A stretch of 64,000 bases of DNA from Marinomonas transparens (lineage in GTDB: Bacteria > Pseudomonadota > Gammaproteobacteria > Pseudomonadales > Marinomonadaceae): NCBI RefSeq assembly GCF_016463975.1, contig NZ_JAEMNX010000011.1:1-64000 (forward strand), read 5' to 3'. Within the stretch, counting starts at the first letter, position 1. Every line of letters starts with the position of its first letter. Below the pieces are notes generated by a model. It ran no database searches. It was given only the letters and a program-made list of their open reading frames with translations, and was not told where the DNA came from. The position numbers and the translations under genes are program-made. Below, one piece after another: positions 44,724-53,968 of the stretch.

Positions 44724-44970
44724 AATTACTCGCTTAATCGAAGGAAACTTGACGCTATCATAGATTCTGAAAAAGGTCTTTTTTCAATAAATACAATCAG
44801 TCAACAAGTTGAGTATGGTCATCAAGGAATGATAAATCCAATTAATGATATAAGTATTTTGCATTATACTGCATTGCTGTTATTACATTTGATGGACTGG
44901 TTGGCAGATCTAGGCGACAATCTCCTCTATACTCTTGATAGTCATCAAAAAAATAAGAAAGGATAGTGTC

Positions 44971-46095
44971 ATGAATTCTTCTGTTGTTATTAGTGGTGTT
45001 GGCCTATGGACACCCGCGCAATCCATTACCAATGAAGAGTTGGTTGCTAGTTACAATGCTTGGGCGGATAAATTTAATAGTGAACATGCTGATGCTATTG
45101 AACGTGGCGAAATAGAAGCCAAACCATTCTCTACTGCGGCCTTCATTGAAAAAGCCTCGGGCATAAAAAGTCGTTACATTTACTCAAAAGACGGGGCCTT
45201 AGATATTGATCGCATGCGCCCTGAACTTGAAGTAAGAAGTGACGATAAAGTCTCTCATCAGGCTGAAATCGCCATAGCGGCAGCGCAGAAAGCCTTACAA
45301 TCGGCAAATAAAACCGCCGCTGATATTGATATGGTAATTGTCTCCTGTGCCTATACCCAGCGTTCATACCCCGCCATTGCCATTGAAGTGCAAGCAGCGC
45401 TAGGCATTGATGGCTTTGGTTTTGATATGCTAGTGGCTTGCTCAGCAGCCACCTTTGGTTTGCAGCGAGCCTATGATGCGATTAAATCTGGCTCCTCAAA
45501 AGGGGTATTGGTGATTAACCCTGAGTTAACCTCACCTCAAGTGAATTACAAAGACAGAGACTCACACTTTATTTTTGGCGATGTGGCGACCGCAACCGTG
45601 GTAGAAAACAGCGATACTTGTCAGTCTGCCCATTCTTTTGATGTGCTTAGCACCAAGTGTGTGACGTCTTATTCTAATAACATTCGTTCTAATTATGGCT
45701 ACCTCACTCGGGTGACAGACGAAGACCCTTATTCAGCAGATAAGCTATTCCATCAAAATGGCCGTAAAGTCTTTAAAGAAGTGTGCCCAATGGCGGCGGA
45801 GCATATTGAACGTCATTTACTAAGCGAAGGCATTCAAGTCGCTAGCCTGAAGCGTTGGTGGTTGCATCAGGCCAATATCAATATGAATTTATTGATTAGC
45901 AGACGTTTATTAGGTCGGGACGCAACCCTTGAAGAGGCGCCGGTGGTGTTGGACGAATATGCCAATACCGCATCTGCAGGTTCGATTATTGCCTTTGCTA
46001 AATACCATGAAGATCTAAACGCCGGAGATATTGGCGTGATCTGCTCCTTTGGTGCGGGTTATTCTATCGGTAGTTTGATTCTTAAAAAACGCTAA
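44971..46095 (+). CDS. Beta-ketoacyl-ACP synthase III family protein
   Basis: 374 aa. Thiolase-fold condensing enzyme with the full KAS III triad: Cys157 (LVACSAATFGL), His299 (WWLHQANINMN), Asn332 (YANTASAGSI), ending FGAGYSIGSLILKK. AAAGGA lies ~10 nt before the ATG at 44971. It is longer than FabH (~320 aa) because of an insert around residues 25-95, so it is probably an accessory KAS III, for example for branched, medium-chain or secondary-metabolite acyl starters, rather than the housekeeping FabH. It stands alone, without other fab genes. Confidence 0.9.
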   Translation: MNSSVVISGVGLWTPAQSITNEELVASYNAWADKFNSEHADAIERGEIEAKPFSTAAFIEKASGIKSRYIYSKDGALDIDRMRPELEVRSDDKVSHQAEIAIAAAQKALQSANKTAADIDMVIVSCAYTQRSYPAIAIEVQAALGIDGFGFDMLVACSAATFGLQRAYDAIKSGSSKGVLVINPELTSPQVNYKDRDSHFIFGDVATATVVENSDTCQSAHSFDVLSTKCVTSYSNNIRSNYGYLTRVTDEDPYSADKLFHQNGRKVFKEVCPMAAEHIERHLLSEGIQVASLKRWWLHQANINMNLLISRRLLGRDATLEEAPVVLDEYANTASAGSIIAFAKYHEDLNAGDIGVICSFGAGYSIGSLILKKR

Positions 46096-46106
46096 CAGAC
46101 TATCTT

Positions 46107-46191
46107 GCTCGTTAAGTCATTGAAACGAACATAAATATAAGGGAGACTGTTTCTATTCCTTTAATAGCAATGACTTAACGGAGCTTTTTTT
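46107..46191 (+). terminator. Long-loop hairpin plus T-run overlapping the pgm ribosome binding site
   Basis: GCTC-GTTAAGTCATTG (46107-46122) pairs with CAATGACTTAACGGAGC (46168-46184) with a single bulge, followed by seven T. It is a good terminator for the KAS III gene, but the only Shine-Dalgarno for pgm (GGAG, 46180-46183) is in its 3' arm. Confidence 0.8.
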
Positions 46192-46194
46192 AAT

Positions 46195-47838
46195 ATGGCA
46201 ATTCACCCTCAAGCTGGACAGCTTGCTCCTCACGATTTACTCGTCGACCTCCCTGAACTGATGACGGCTTATTTCCTGAAGAAGCCTAATATTGATATTC
46301 ACCCAGAGCAAAAAGTAAGTTTCGGCACCTCAGGTCACCGTGGTAGTGCCTTGCAAACCAGCTTTAACGAAGACCATATCCTTGCTATTGCGCAAGCCAT
46401 TGCGGAGTATCGTCAGGAACAGAAAATAGACGGTCCTTTGTATTTAGGCAAAGATACCCACGCCTTATCGGAAGCAGCCTTTCAAACTGTACTGAGCGTG
46501 CTCACAGCGAATGGCGTGCGTGTTCGTACCCAGATAAATGGCGGCTATACACCAACACCGGTTATTTCTCACGCTATCTTGACCCATAACAAAGTCGGAC
46601 AAGACACCAGTGATGGCATAGTGATTACGCCTTCCCATAACCCGCCTGAAGACGGCGGCATAAAATATAACTCCATCAAGGGTGGCCCTGCTGATACTGA
46701 CATTACCAATTGGGTAGCGAAAAGAGCGAATCAATTGTTGTCGGACAATCTAACTGAGGTAAAACGTTTTTCCACCGATGAAATGGAAGCAAGTGGTTTA
46801 ATTGAATCCTTTGATTACATTAACCATTACGTTAACGACTTAGAAAACGTCGTTGATATGGCCGCCATTGCCAAGGCTAAGATCCGTATTGGTGTTGATC
46901 CTATGGGCGGTTCTGGTATTCACTACTGGCAGCCGATTGCAGAAAAATACGGCCTAGACATTAGCGTGGTAAATACAGAGGTTGATCCAACCTTCCGTTT
47001 TGTTCCGCAAGACAAAGATGGTCGTATTCGCATGGACTGTTCTTCACCGTATTCCATGCAAGGCTTATTAAAACTAAAGGACGACTTTGATATCGCGGTG
47101 GGTAACGACCCTGATTACGACCGCCACGGCATTGTCTGTGCCCAATCTGGTTTAATGAACCCTAATGCCTATCTGGCTGTTGCTATCGAGTATCTATCAC
47201 AACATAGAACACAATGGTCGCAGGACATACAGCTAGGTAAAACTCTAGTCTCCAGCGGCATGATAGACAGGGTGGTTAACGGGCTTGGCCGCAAGCTCTG
47301 TGAAGTGCCTGTTGGCTTCAAATGGTACGTGGAAGGTATGTATCAAGGCACCATGGCTTTTGGTGGCGAAGAGAGCGCCGGAGCGTCTTTTCTTCGTAAA
47401 GATGCGACGGTTTGGACGACCGATAAAGATGGCTTCATCATGGCGCTATTAGCGGCAGAGATTCTCGCCGTGACCGGCAAAGATCCTCAAAGCCTTTATG
47501 AAGAACAGGTTGCCAAATACGGCAAACCTTTCTACAAGCGCATTGATGTAGCGGCAACACCTGCGCAAAAAGCCATACTGGGCGCCTTGGATGCGAAGGA
47601 TGTCACACAAACAGAACTGGCAAGCGAAACTATAGTGAGTGCGCTCACCCATGCGCCGGGTAACGGTGCTGCTATTGGCGGTTTGAAAGTTTCCACAGAA
47701 AACGGCTGGTTTGCCGCCAGACCCTCTGGTACGGAAAACGTCTATAAAATTTACTTAGAAAGCTTTATTTCAGAAGCCCATTTAGATGCTTTAGAAGTGG
47801 AAGCAAAAGCCTTGGTTGATAGCGTTTTGAGAGGCTAA
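46195..47838 (+). CDS. pgm: Phosphoglucomutase (alpha-D-glucose specific)
   Basis: 547 aa. Glucose-1-P to glucose-6-P interconversion. N-terminal [13 protein letters not shown], phosphoserine loop [20 protein letters not shown], metal loop DPDYDRHG, sugar-binding [11 protein letters not shown] and C-terminal [15 protein letters not shown] at 46195; GGAG 11 nt upstream lies in the terminator-like hairpin described above. Confidence 0.97.
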   Translation: MAIHPQAGQLAPHDLLVDLPELMTAYFLKKPNIDIHPEQKVSFGTSGHRGSALQTSFNEDHILAIAQAIAEYRQEQKIDGPLYLGKDTHALSEAAFQTVLSVLTANGVRVRTQINGGYTPTPVISHAILTHNKVGQDTSDGIVITPSHNPPEDGGIKYNSIKGGPADTDITNWVAKRANQLLSDNLTEVKRFSTDEMEASGLIESFDYINHYVNDLENVVDMAAIAKAKIRIGVDPMGGSGIHYWQPIAEKYGLDISVVNTEVDPTFRFVPQDKDGRIRMDCSSPYSMQGLLKLKDDFDIAVGNDPDYDRHGIVCAQSGLMNPNAYLAVAIEYLSQHRTQWSQDIQLGKTLVSSGMIDRVVNGLGRKLCEVPVGFKWYVEGMYQGTMAFGGEESAGASFLRKDATVWTTDKDGFIMALLAAEILAVTGKDPQSLYEEQVAKYGKPFYKRIDVAATPAQKAILGALDAKDVTQTELASETIVSALTHAPGNGAAIGGLKVSTENGWFAARPSGTENVYKIYLESFISEAHLDALEVEAKALVDSVLRG

Positions 47839-47856
47839 TCAGTGCCTTGGGAAACA

Positions 47857-47885
47857 AAAAATGCCGCTCCTGATAGCGGCATTTT
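47857..47885. terminator. Bidirectional terminator after pgm
   Basis: AAAATGCCGCT pairs with AGCGGCATTTT around CCTGAT. It lies between the convergent pgm and carboxylesterase genes. Confidence 0.9.
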
Positions 47886-47901
47886 TGTGTATTCCAGTAA
47901 T

Positions 47902-49389
47902 TCAGAACGAATAGTTACTCCATAATTCACGAACGGCTTTACCCGGATCGTCAAGCTGTTGGGGCTTGCTATCAAACTGCATAGTGGGGCGTGTGTCCAC
48001 GTTATAGGGAGTCCAACTGACACTGCCTGACTTGGCAAAACGGATCCACTCGTTGTGCATTGCTTGCGCTAATGTCTCAGGCGAATTGCTACCGATAAGG
48101 CCTTTTGCTTGATTGCTGGCAATGGTATTAAAGGCGAAGGGCACATCGACCAGATGTGCGGCACCTAATCGACCTCCAAGCCCAAGGGAAAACCAAGAAA
48201 AGTGATAATGCCAAACCTGATTACCGTTACTTAACAGGTGTTCCGCAATATGTTGTGCTGGCATTCTGAAGGTGTAATCGGACTGAAGGTCAACAAAAGC
48301 TTCACCAATGGTTTTTTCGGCATCGGGTTTGGTGTAGATCGGCAAGGCATCATTCCCTAGGGATAAGTCGTCTAAGAATAGTGCGACTTGCTCCTTAGGA
48401 ATATGATCAATGGCACCACTTGGTACCAAAAATAATCTCGCTTCTTGGTCGGTACTACCAACAAGAATGGGAATTGATGAATCCGTATTGTGTTTTACAC
48501 CCTCCATTGGAGAGTCGGTGATCAGATCATTGTCTACCACAGGTAAAAAGGCCGTTCCGCCCCAAGATATCATGCCCCAGTCTTCACGTTTCGCTATGGT
48601 ATCGCATTGCTCAACCACCGCGGCCACCAGTGTAGGGAAAGGTACGTTCGATAGGCCTTCTATGGTTGCTGGAACCGATAACCTGTCTGCGAAACTTTGG
48701 GTAACACGACTGGCTTCCTGTTGTGTGAAGTACTGCATCGGTGGGCTCTGCATAATGGCTTTTTGAAAAAGACCGCGTGCCTTCTTGCAAGCCAACAAAA
48801 TCGCCACACTTTCCGCACCAGCGGATTGACCAAAGAGGGTGACTTGTTTGGCATCGCCACCAAACGCCGCAATGTTATCTTGTACCCATTGCAACGCCAT
48901 AACTTGATCTAAAATACCGCGATTATCGGGCGCGCCGTCAAGATGCATAAAGCCATCCACCCCCACGCGGTAATTAACCGTAACGATAATGACACCATGT
49001 TGGGCAAAGCTTGTGCCGTTAGAGATCTGCTCTCCAGCATCTTCACGAATAAAGGCACCGCCGGGAATCCACACCATAACCGGTAACTTTTTATATGATT
49101 CCGCCGCATTTTCTGGAGTCCAAATATTCAGCGTTAAATCGCTAGGGGATCCGAATAATTCGGTTTTTCCCATCCTACTTGGCTGTGGTGCAGCCAAGCC
49201 TAGTGTTGTGGCATCTAATTGACCCTGCCACTTTCCATAGGCCTGTGGGGCTTGAAAACGACGTTCTTTAGTAAAGGGATTTGTGGCAAAAGGGATGTTA
49301 TAAAATACGTTAATCCCATTTTCTAACGCGCCCAGAATAGCGCCCTGTTGAGTCGTTAACTTTACTGTATTCCTATCAGATGTGTGCAT
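47902..49389 (-). CDS. Carboxylesterase type B family hydrolase
   Basis: 495-aa alpha/beta hydrolase. Oxyanion hole VWIPGGAFIRE, nucleophile Ser189 in LFGQSAGAESVA, and the catalytic His region AAHLVDVPFAFN. ENAAESYKKLPVMV and YRVGVDGFMHL fit the family. No signal peptide visible, so cytoplasmic. Substrate unknown; single gene. Confidence 0.9.
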   Translation of the reverse strand: MHTSDRNTVKLTTQQGAILGALENGINVFYNIPFATNPFTKERRFQAPQAYGKWQGQLDATTLGLAAPQPSRMGKTELFGSPSDLTLNIWTPENAAESYKKLPVMVWIPGGAFIREDAGEQISNGTSFAQHGVIIVTVNYRVGVDGFMHLDGAPDNRGILDQVMALQWVQDNIAAFGGDAKQVTLFGQSAGAESVAILLACKKARGLFQKAIMQSPPMQYFTQQEASRVTQSFADRLSVPATIEGLSNVPFPTLVAAVVEQCDTIAKREDWGMISWGGTAFLPVVDNDLITDSPMEGVKHNTDSSIPILVGSTDQEARLFLVPSGAIDHIPKEQVALFLDDLSLGNDALPIYTKPDAEKTIGEAFVDLQSDYTFRMPAQHIAEHLLSNGNQVWHYHFSWFSLGLGGRLGAAHLVDVPFAFNTIASNQAKGLIGSNSPETLAQAMHNEWIRFAKSGSVSWTPYNVDTRPTMQFDSKPQQLDDPGKAVRELWSNYSF

Positions 49390-49935
49390 AAAACGAGTCC
49401 TAAGTAGTCAAGTAACAGGTTATTGTTTTTCTTGTGTTTAGACTTCAATCATAGGGTGTTTTCCTTTCTCCGTGAATATAGTTGCATAGCGAATGTCATC
49501 CAGGTCTTTATCCTACGCTGAAAAGGATATTTTTTTCGAGAAACAAAGTTTTTATCTGGGCTTAGTGAAGCATTCGATGGATTAGGTGAACAATGAATTG
49601 CGGCGGGCAAAGGCCTTGAAATGGCTATTATGTTATTGGTTTTTTATAGCAGTAAGAAGCTGTTATTTTACTTCGATGCTTGCAAAGGCCGTGATGAGGT
49701 CACATTTTCTAACGTCCATCTGGGCACCAGAAATAGGCTGAATTTATTCTGTCTGAAAAGACTTGTAGAAACGCGTTTCCTGCAATAGGAGCGTTTATGA
49801 GCGAGGGTTGATGCCGAGCAAATGAGCCTAAACTTGTGTTATTTTTCTGAGCTACACTGTACTTCTAAAACCATCACCGACTTGGGGTGGTGATCCGCGT
49901 TAGAGCGCCAGTGAAAGTTTGTTAAAGGGGGAATT
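49390..49935. other. 546-nt gap without a gene
   Basis: No supported coding frame on either strand. Contains two copies of GCAAAGGCC about 80 nt apart and no clear terminator. The look is that of decayed or regulatory sequence; nothing firm can be assigned. Confidence 0.5.
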
Positions 49936-50265
49936 ATGCCAATCGCTAACTGCGTCATTACACAAGAATGCCCACAGGGTACAGGCAACATTATTGAACT
50001 CTGGGCACAAGAGTCGGGAATATCAGCTGAGCACATGACGATTAATATAATGACCAGCAGTGAGCAGCTAGGCAATACATACAAAATAATGGCTAATTTA
50101 GCGCTTCCGTCTATGTGGTCTGCTCCTAGTGTTTCATTGCTTCAACTTGGTTTGGCCAAAGCGCTGGCTAAATATTTTGCCGTTGCCATCAACGAGGTTC
50201 ATGTGATCACCAGTGTGGTGGCATCAGGAATGGTTGTAGACTCTGGGCAAGAAATAAAATGGTAA
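49936..50265 (+). CDS. Tautomerase/MIF-like small protein
   Basis: 109 aa beginning Met-Pro-Ile; tautomerase-superfamily proteins use the N-terminal proline as catalytic base. AKALAKYFAVAINEVHVIT recalls the second helix-strand unit of MIF-like folds. AAGGGG lies ~7 nt before the ATG. Homology is by pattern only and could be wrong. Confidence 0.55.
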   Translation: MPIANCVITQECPQGTGNIIELWAQESGISAEHMTINIMTSSEQLGNTYKIMANLALPSMWSAPSVSLLQLGLAKALAKYFAVAINEVHVITSVVASGMVVDSGQEIKW

Positions 50266-50406
50266 AGCTGGTTAACAAAACGCATAGCAAGCAGATTATC
50301 TCACCTTGATAGATCACTGGCTCATCAGGTCTAGCTTTGACCAAAGCAGGCAATTTCTTTACTTATTAGGCTTTTCTTAAGCTAAGTGTCAGTAGTCTCT
50401 TGTTAG

Positions 50407-50436
50407 TAAAAACCTTGTGTAAATATGGTTTTTTAC
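50407..50436 (+). terminator. Possible terminator after the tautomerase-like gene
   Basis: AAAACC-12 nt-GGTTTT followed by TT; a weak 6-bp stem in the gap before the next gene. Confidence 0.35.
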
Positions 50437-50512
50437 TATGCCGGTGTTTTTATTTTCATATTATGCTGTTTTTTTTAAACCAATTTAGAGGTAAAAAAAC
50501 CAATGATTCCTA

Positions 50513-50833
50513 ATGATGAATGCATCATGGTCGTTGGTTTCTTGGGGTAAGGCTATGTTGTTTGAATGGTTGTTTAATTTTAATGCTGTTTTGGTTACTT
50601 CGGCGCAATCTTCAGTAGGCACGCAAGGAAAGACTATTTTTTTATACGATTACTTTAGCAGTCAAAACCATGTCCGGCTGGGAAGCGTATTGGCGAGTTC
50701 TGTATTTATGAATGTTTTAAGCTGGGGTGGTGATGCAGAAAAATGCATTGCAATCTCTTATCGAAAATGGCGAACCAAGCTGATCCATTATTTCTTTATG
50801 AATAATGATTGGGACAAAGGAGAAACCAAATGA
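50513..50833 (+). CDS. Hypothetical protein, coupled to the next gene
   Basis: 106 aa, not recognised; a moderately hydrophobic N-terminal half (MLFEWLFNFNAVLV) and a basic C-terminal part (ISYRKWRTKLIHYF). Support for being real: its stop overlaps the next ATG as ATGA, and the AAAGGAG site for the next gene is inside its last codons. Against: GAGG at 50489 fits better with an ATG at 50503 in another frame that opens only 15 codons, which could be a leader peptide. Confidence 0.5.
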   Translation: MMNASWSLVSWGKAMLFEWLFNFNAVLVTSAQSSVGTQGKTIFLYDYFSSQNHVRLGSVLASSVFMNVLSWGGDAEKCIAISYRKWRTKLIHYFFMNNDWDKGETK

Positions 50834-52659
50834 CGATAACTTTAGGTAAGACAATCAAATTAGGCGAAAGGGCAACCTCAGAAATTATCAGTGGCAATCG
50901 GGTATCGCATTTATATTCGGTGATGATAACGGGCTTTAGTGGCGATGAAGAAGTTGGCCTTAAGCTGGTATCTGGTCATAATTACTCGAAGTCTGGTTAT
51001 GATTTTGAAGTGAAGCAAACCTGCACAAATTCTTCTATTTCTAAGCAAACAGATTTCTTGGTTAAAGAGTCGGATGGCTCGACAACCTTGCCGCTAACGT
51101 CTGATAAGTGGTCTTTGTCTCTGGTGGCATTTGATAAAGGTGGTAACAGTAAGGCAATTGACGTTGCTTTGGTGCGCCAAGGCGTAAGTGTGATTGATGT
51201 TGTGGTCGATAAAGTGAAGCTGACGGATTCGTCTGTTTTTAAAGTGTTTGCTGATATGGGGATAGCGATTGCAGATGGTCAGCAGCTGCAATACGAAAAT
51301 CATGACGATTCGGGCAATGCGATAATCTATAGCGATGCAGGAATACTGGAGACATGCATAAAAGGGCGTTCGAAGCATCGTGTGACGCTTTGGGATAATG
51401 GCAATTTATACGAAACCTACGTGAAGATAAATAACGACGGTTTACCCGCTAAGCCTGTGGTTTCCATTATGAAAAAAGCACGGCTAGGTTATAAAACGGC
51501 ATTAGCCTCTTCGGATGGCTACGTCTTGTTAGAAGGTGTGGCTTGTCGTGGTATGGCGCAAGGTTCAAATTATATAAAGGGCAATCTGTTTGATCTCCAT
51601 ATGAAAGCAAATGCCACGGCTATTTCAGGTATTCAAAAGAGGACTGGCGAGACATTTGATGGCTTTTATATCAATGCCAAATCGGTATTTGGTTCAGAAA
51701 GTGGGCGGCCTGCATCTAGGTTAAAAAATTGTTATGAACAAGCGTTAACTCTTAAGAGAGCCAACAATGTAAAAATTGATAGTGACGTTCAAGAAGGTAT
51801 GCCTATTAAAATCTATACAGGAGAAGGTTATACAGGCACACCTCAGGCCATGATTAATAATGTGAGCGTTCCTGTTACAGGTTCTTTTCCTAATTTGGTG
51901 GTGCCAACCGAGTTGGCATCCTTAGCGGATACATTTCACGGTTTTGAGTTAGATACCGTTTTAAATTTAACGATTTTTCACGACGCGGGTCATTTTGATA
52001 ATGAGATTATTATTCGTTCGCTTGATGGTTATGAACGAGTTCAGATGACGCATCTATTAGAGTCTCAGGAAGGAGATCAATCTGGGGGTATTAATACGCA
52101 AGTTGATGGCGTTGTGATAAACCACAATGCCATCATGTATTACCCATCTGGTCAGGGCCTAGTGATTTATGAAAACGGCGATTATGAATACAGTGGTGGC
52201 ACGCTGGATGTGCTTATTGGTAAGCGGCTTGAAAGCGGCATTCAGTGGTATCCGTATAAGTTTCAAGAGTCTTCTGTGTCAGAATCCGCTATACCAGTCC
52301 CAGCCATTCAGTTAGCCAATGACATTACCAGCTTAGCGGCCTGCGATGTTCCCCATGAACCCAATTATGCCACAGAGGTGAATGGTGATATGGCTAGTCA
52401 TCTTGTTGTCTCGAGTGAAGGAAATTATACGCTTTATTATCATGTGAGTGACGAGGTTTCTAATAGTGCAGAGCTGGTGACACAAAGGTCTAATCTCGTT
52501 CAAGGAAAATTAGCTACTTCAACTGGAGCTTATTCTAGCTGGTATTGGGCGCTTATTAACCGTTTTTGGCATTTTATTATGATTTCAACAACGTGGAATA
52601 CACAGGCGCATTTAGATTATCTAAGAGGGTACCCGAGATACAGCGTCCCTCATTATTAA
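50830..52659 (+). CDS. Hypothetical protein with beta-sandwich/Ig-like character
   Basis: 609 aa, family not recognised, no signal peptide. The ATG at 50830 has AAAGGAG ~7 nt upstream and overlaps the preceding stop. Composition is rich in beta-strand patterns, Gly, Ser, Asp and Asn. The stretch YTLYYHVSDEVSNSAEL near the C-terminus resembles Ig-like modules (TYxVxDxxGNxSxS) in large Pseudomonas/Burkholderia repeat proteins. The final ~45 residues turn aromatic (SSWYWALINRFWHFIM) and look unlike the rest, so a late frameshift cannot be excluded. Possibly a surface, toxin-associated or phage-related structural protein; no function is claimed. Confidence 0.7.
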   Translation: MTITLGKTIKLGERATSEIISGNRVSHLYSVMITGFSGDEEVGLKLVSGHNYSKSGYDFEVKQTCTNSSISKQTDFLVKESDGSTTLPLTSDKWSLSLVAFDKGGNSKAIDVALVRQGVSVIDVVVDKVKLTDSSVFKVFADMGIAIADGQQLQYENHDDSGNAIIYSDAGILETCIKGRSKHRVTLWDNGNLYETYVKINNDGLPAKPVVSIMKKARLGYKTALASSDGYVLLEGVACRGMAQGSNYIKGNLFDLHMKANATAISGIQKRTGETFDGFYINAKSVFGSESGRPASRLKNCYEQALTLKRANNVKIDSDVQEGMPIKIYTGEGYTGTPQAMINNVSVPVTGSFPNLVVPTELASLADTFHGFELDTVLNLTIFHDAGHFDNEIIIRSLDGYERVQMTHLLESQEGDQSGGINTQVDGVVINHNAIMYYPSGQGLVIYENGDYEYSGGTLDVLIGKRLESGIQWYPYKFQESSVSESAIPVPAIQLANDITSLAACDVPHEPNYATEVNGDMASHLVVSSEGNYTLYYHVSDEVSNSAELVTQRSNLVQGKLATSTGAYSSWYWALINRFWHFIMISTTWNTQAHLDYLRGYPRYSVPHY

Positions 52660-52745
52660 TAGACCTTTACTTATTGAAGTTAGTCATATTAAGCGATTGT
52701 TCTGTCCTGTGGAGATTAAGGAAGGCGACTAATAAACACGAAAGT

Positions 52746-52795
52746 AAAATGACATTCCCTAGGTAGGCGATGGTTTCGAGCAGAAATGTCATTTT
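52746..52795. terminator. Inverted repeat between the 609-aa gene and the SpeE-like gene
   Basis: AAAATGACATT (52746-52756) is a perfect inverted repeat of AATGTCATTTT (52785-52795) with a 28-nt loop, between convergent genes; plausible bidirectional terminator. Confidence 0.6.
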
Positions 52796-52826
52796 CTTCA
52801 GTTATCATTGATAGCGTCTTTTGTTT

Positions 52827-53567
52827 TTAAACCTCGGACAAGCGTGACAGCCATTTGCTCATTTGAAAGCCAAGTTGGTTACTGAGTTTCTGTGCTGCGG
52901 CTTTCAGTTCTTTGGCATTGTTATGGTTTTTTCTTTTGCCTGCAATGATCACCCAGTTGCCTGTGCCAGTATCCAAGGCGCGAACATCGTTAAAGTGCTT
53001 TAGCAGTAGGGCAGTTAGGTCATGGTTGTTTCTTTGATCGACCCAGCAGTTAAGGGCCATCCAGCCATCGTCTTTGATGCTTTTTGCACAGTGTTCTATG
53101 AAGCTGGTGTCTAGGACCGAGCGATCCATGCCTTCATTGTTGTAAAGGTCGGTCATGAGTAGGTCGACCTTCTTTGGTAATCCTGCCGCCATATAGTCTA
53201 TGGCATTGGCGACATCCAGTGTGATGCGTTTGCCCCTTGGTAGTTTGAAGTACATTTCAGCCGCGTCCATCACTTCTTGGCGTAATTCCACGGCTGTGAT
53301 GTGGATAGACGGAACGGTATGATGTAGAGCATTTAACAGCGCGCCGCCACCTAACCCAAGGATGCAAACGCGTTTAGGTTCGCAGAATAGCAAAGGCAAC
53401 ATCATGGCTTGGGTGTATTCGTGCTGTAATTCATGTGGTGTAGAAAGGCGAATTCGAGTTTGCTCATCGCCCTCTGCGAAGGAGAGTATGCGGTATTGGC
53501 CGTCATCGAATACACGGATAGGGCCTAGGTCATCGGCGCTATCATGCAGTAGGTTTTGGTGGCTCAT
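52827..53567 (-). CDS. Spermidine synthase-like / class I SAM-dependent methyltransferase-fold protein
   Basis: 246 aa from the ATG at 53567 (MSHQNLLHD), which has AAGGAAC ~10 nt upstream; 13 extra residues are possible. SpeE-type core: HEYTQAMMLPLLF, nucleotide loop VCILGLGGGALLNALHH, acidic VELRQEVMDAA, then DLLMTDLYNNEGMDRSVLD. The residues that bind putrescine in true SpeE are not obvious, so it may be a non-polyamine paralogue. The leader holds mutually exclusive AAGGTCC/GGACCTT stems. Confidence 0.85.
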   Translation of the reverse strand: MSHQNLLHDSADDLGPIRVFDDGQYRILSFAEGDEQTRIRLSTPHELQHEYTQAMMLPLLFCEPKRVCILGLGGGALLNALHHTVPSIHITAVELRQEVMDAAEMYFKLPRGKRITLDVANAIDYMAAGLPKKVDLLMTDLYNNEGMDRSVLDTSFIEHCAKSIKDDGWMALNCWVDQRNNHDLTALLLKHFNDVRALDTGTGNWVIIAGKRKNHNNAKELKAAAQKLSNQLGFQMSKWLSRLSEV

Positions 53568-53594
53568 TATGATTATGTTCCTTGCTGGGAAAAT

Positions 53595-53623
53595 AAGGTC
53601 CATCAATCGGACCTTAATAAGGT
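53595..53623 (-). promoter_or_regulatory. Three-part AAGGTCC/GGACCTT leader repeat
   Basis: AAGGTCC (53595-53601), GGACCTT (53609-53615) and AAGGT (53619-53623) can form two mutually exclusive hairpins in the leader of the SpeE-like gene, about 10 nt from its ribosome binding site. Confidence 0.4.
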
Positions 53624-53939
53624 GAAGCTTAGGTGTTTGTCTAACGGTGCTTCTTTTACGTGCTTTAAGAATACTCGCGTAAGCTGAGGCGATGCCTCAT
53701 CGAAACGTTTGGTTGGCCCACTGTGGTTAGCTTATCTTCTAGGTTCGACCCATTAAACGGTATCTTTTATTTTCACCAATGATGGGGCGTCGATTTTAGC
53801 AAAGAAAGTGCCATGATAGGGACATTAATTCTGTGAAAATATTTGAACTTAATGCAAAGGTCTTGGTCTGAGTTTTTGTAAGCATACACAGAAGATAGAT
53901 TCCCCTTCTTATTTTCTAAATTGTTATTATGCTATTATG

Positions 53940-53968
53940 GCCTCGTGTAAAAACGAGGCTTTTTTTTT
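53940..53968 (+). terminator. Terminator-like hairpin abutting the PLP-enzyme start
   Basis: GCCTCGT-gtaaaa-ACGAGGC followed by nine T, ending right at the GTG start codon at 53969. No plus-strand gene lies upstream within 1 kb, so it would end a short leader RNA. Confidence 0.8.

Larger units (their letters stand above)
53568..53968. other. 400-nt divergent intergenic region
   Basis: Separates the SpeE-like gene from the PLP-enzyme gene. It contains alternative stems at 53595-53623 next to the SpeE-like start, and a canonical terminator hairpin at 53940-53968 directly before the PLP-enzyme start. No other coding potential seen. Confidence 0.6.

Noticed and set aside
50503..50550. Short frame reading MIPNDECIMVVGFLG that resembles the start of a CobW-type P-loop protein
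   Set aside because: It stops after 15 codons and no frame continues the P-loop; kept only as a possible leader peptide.
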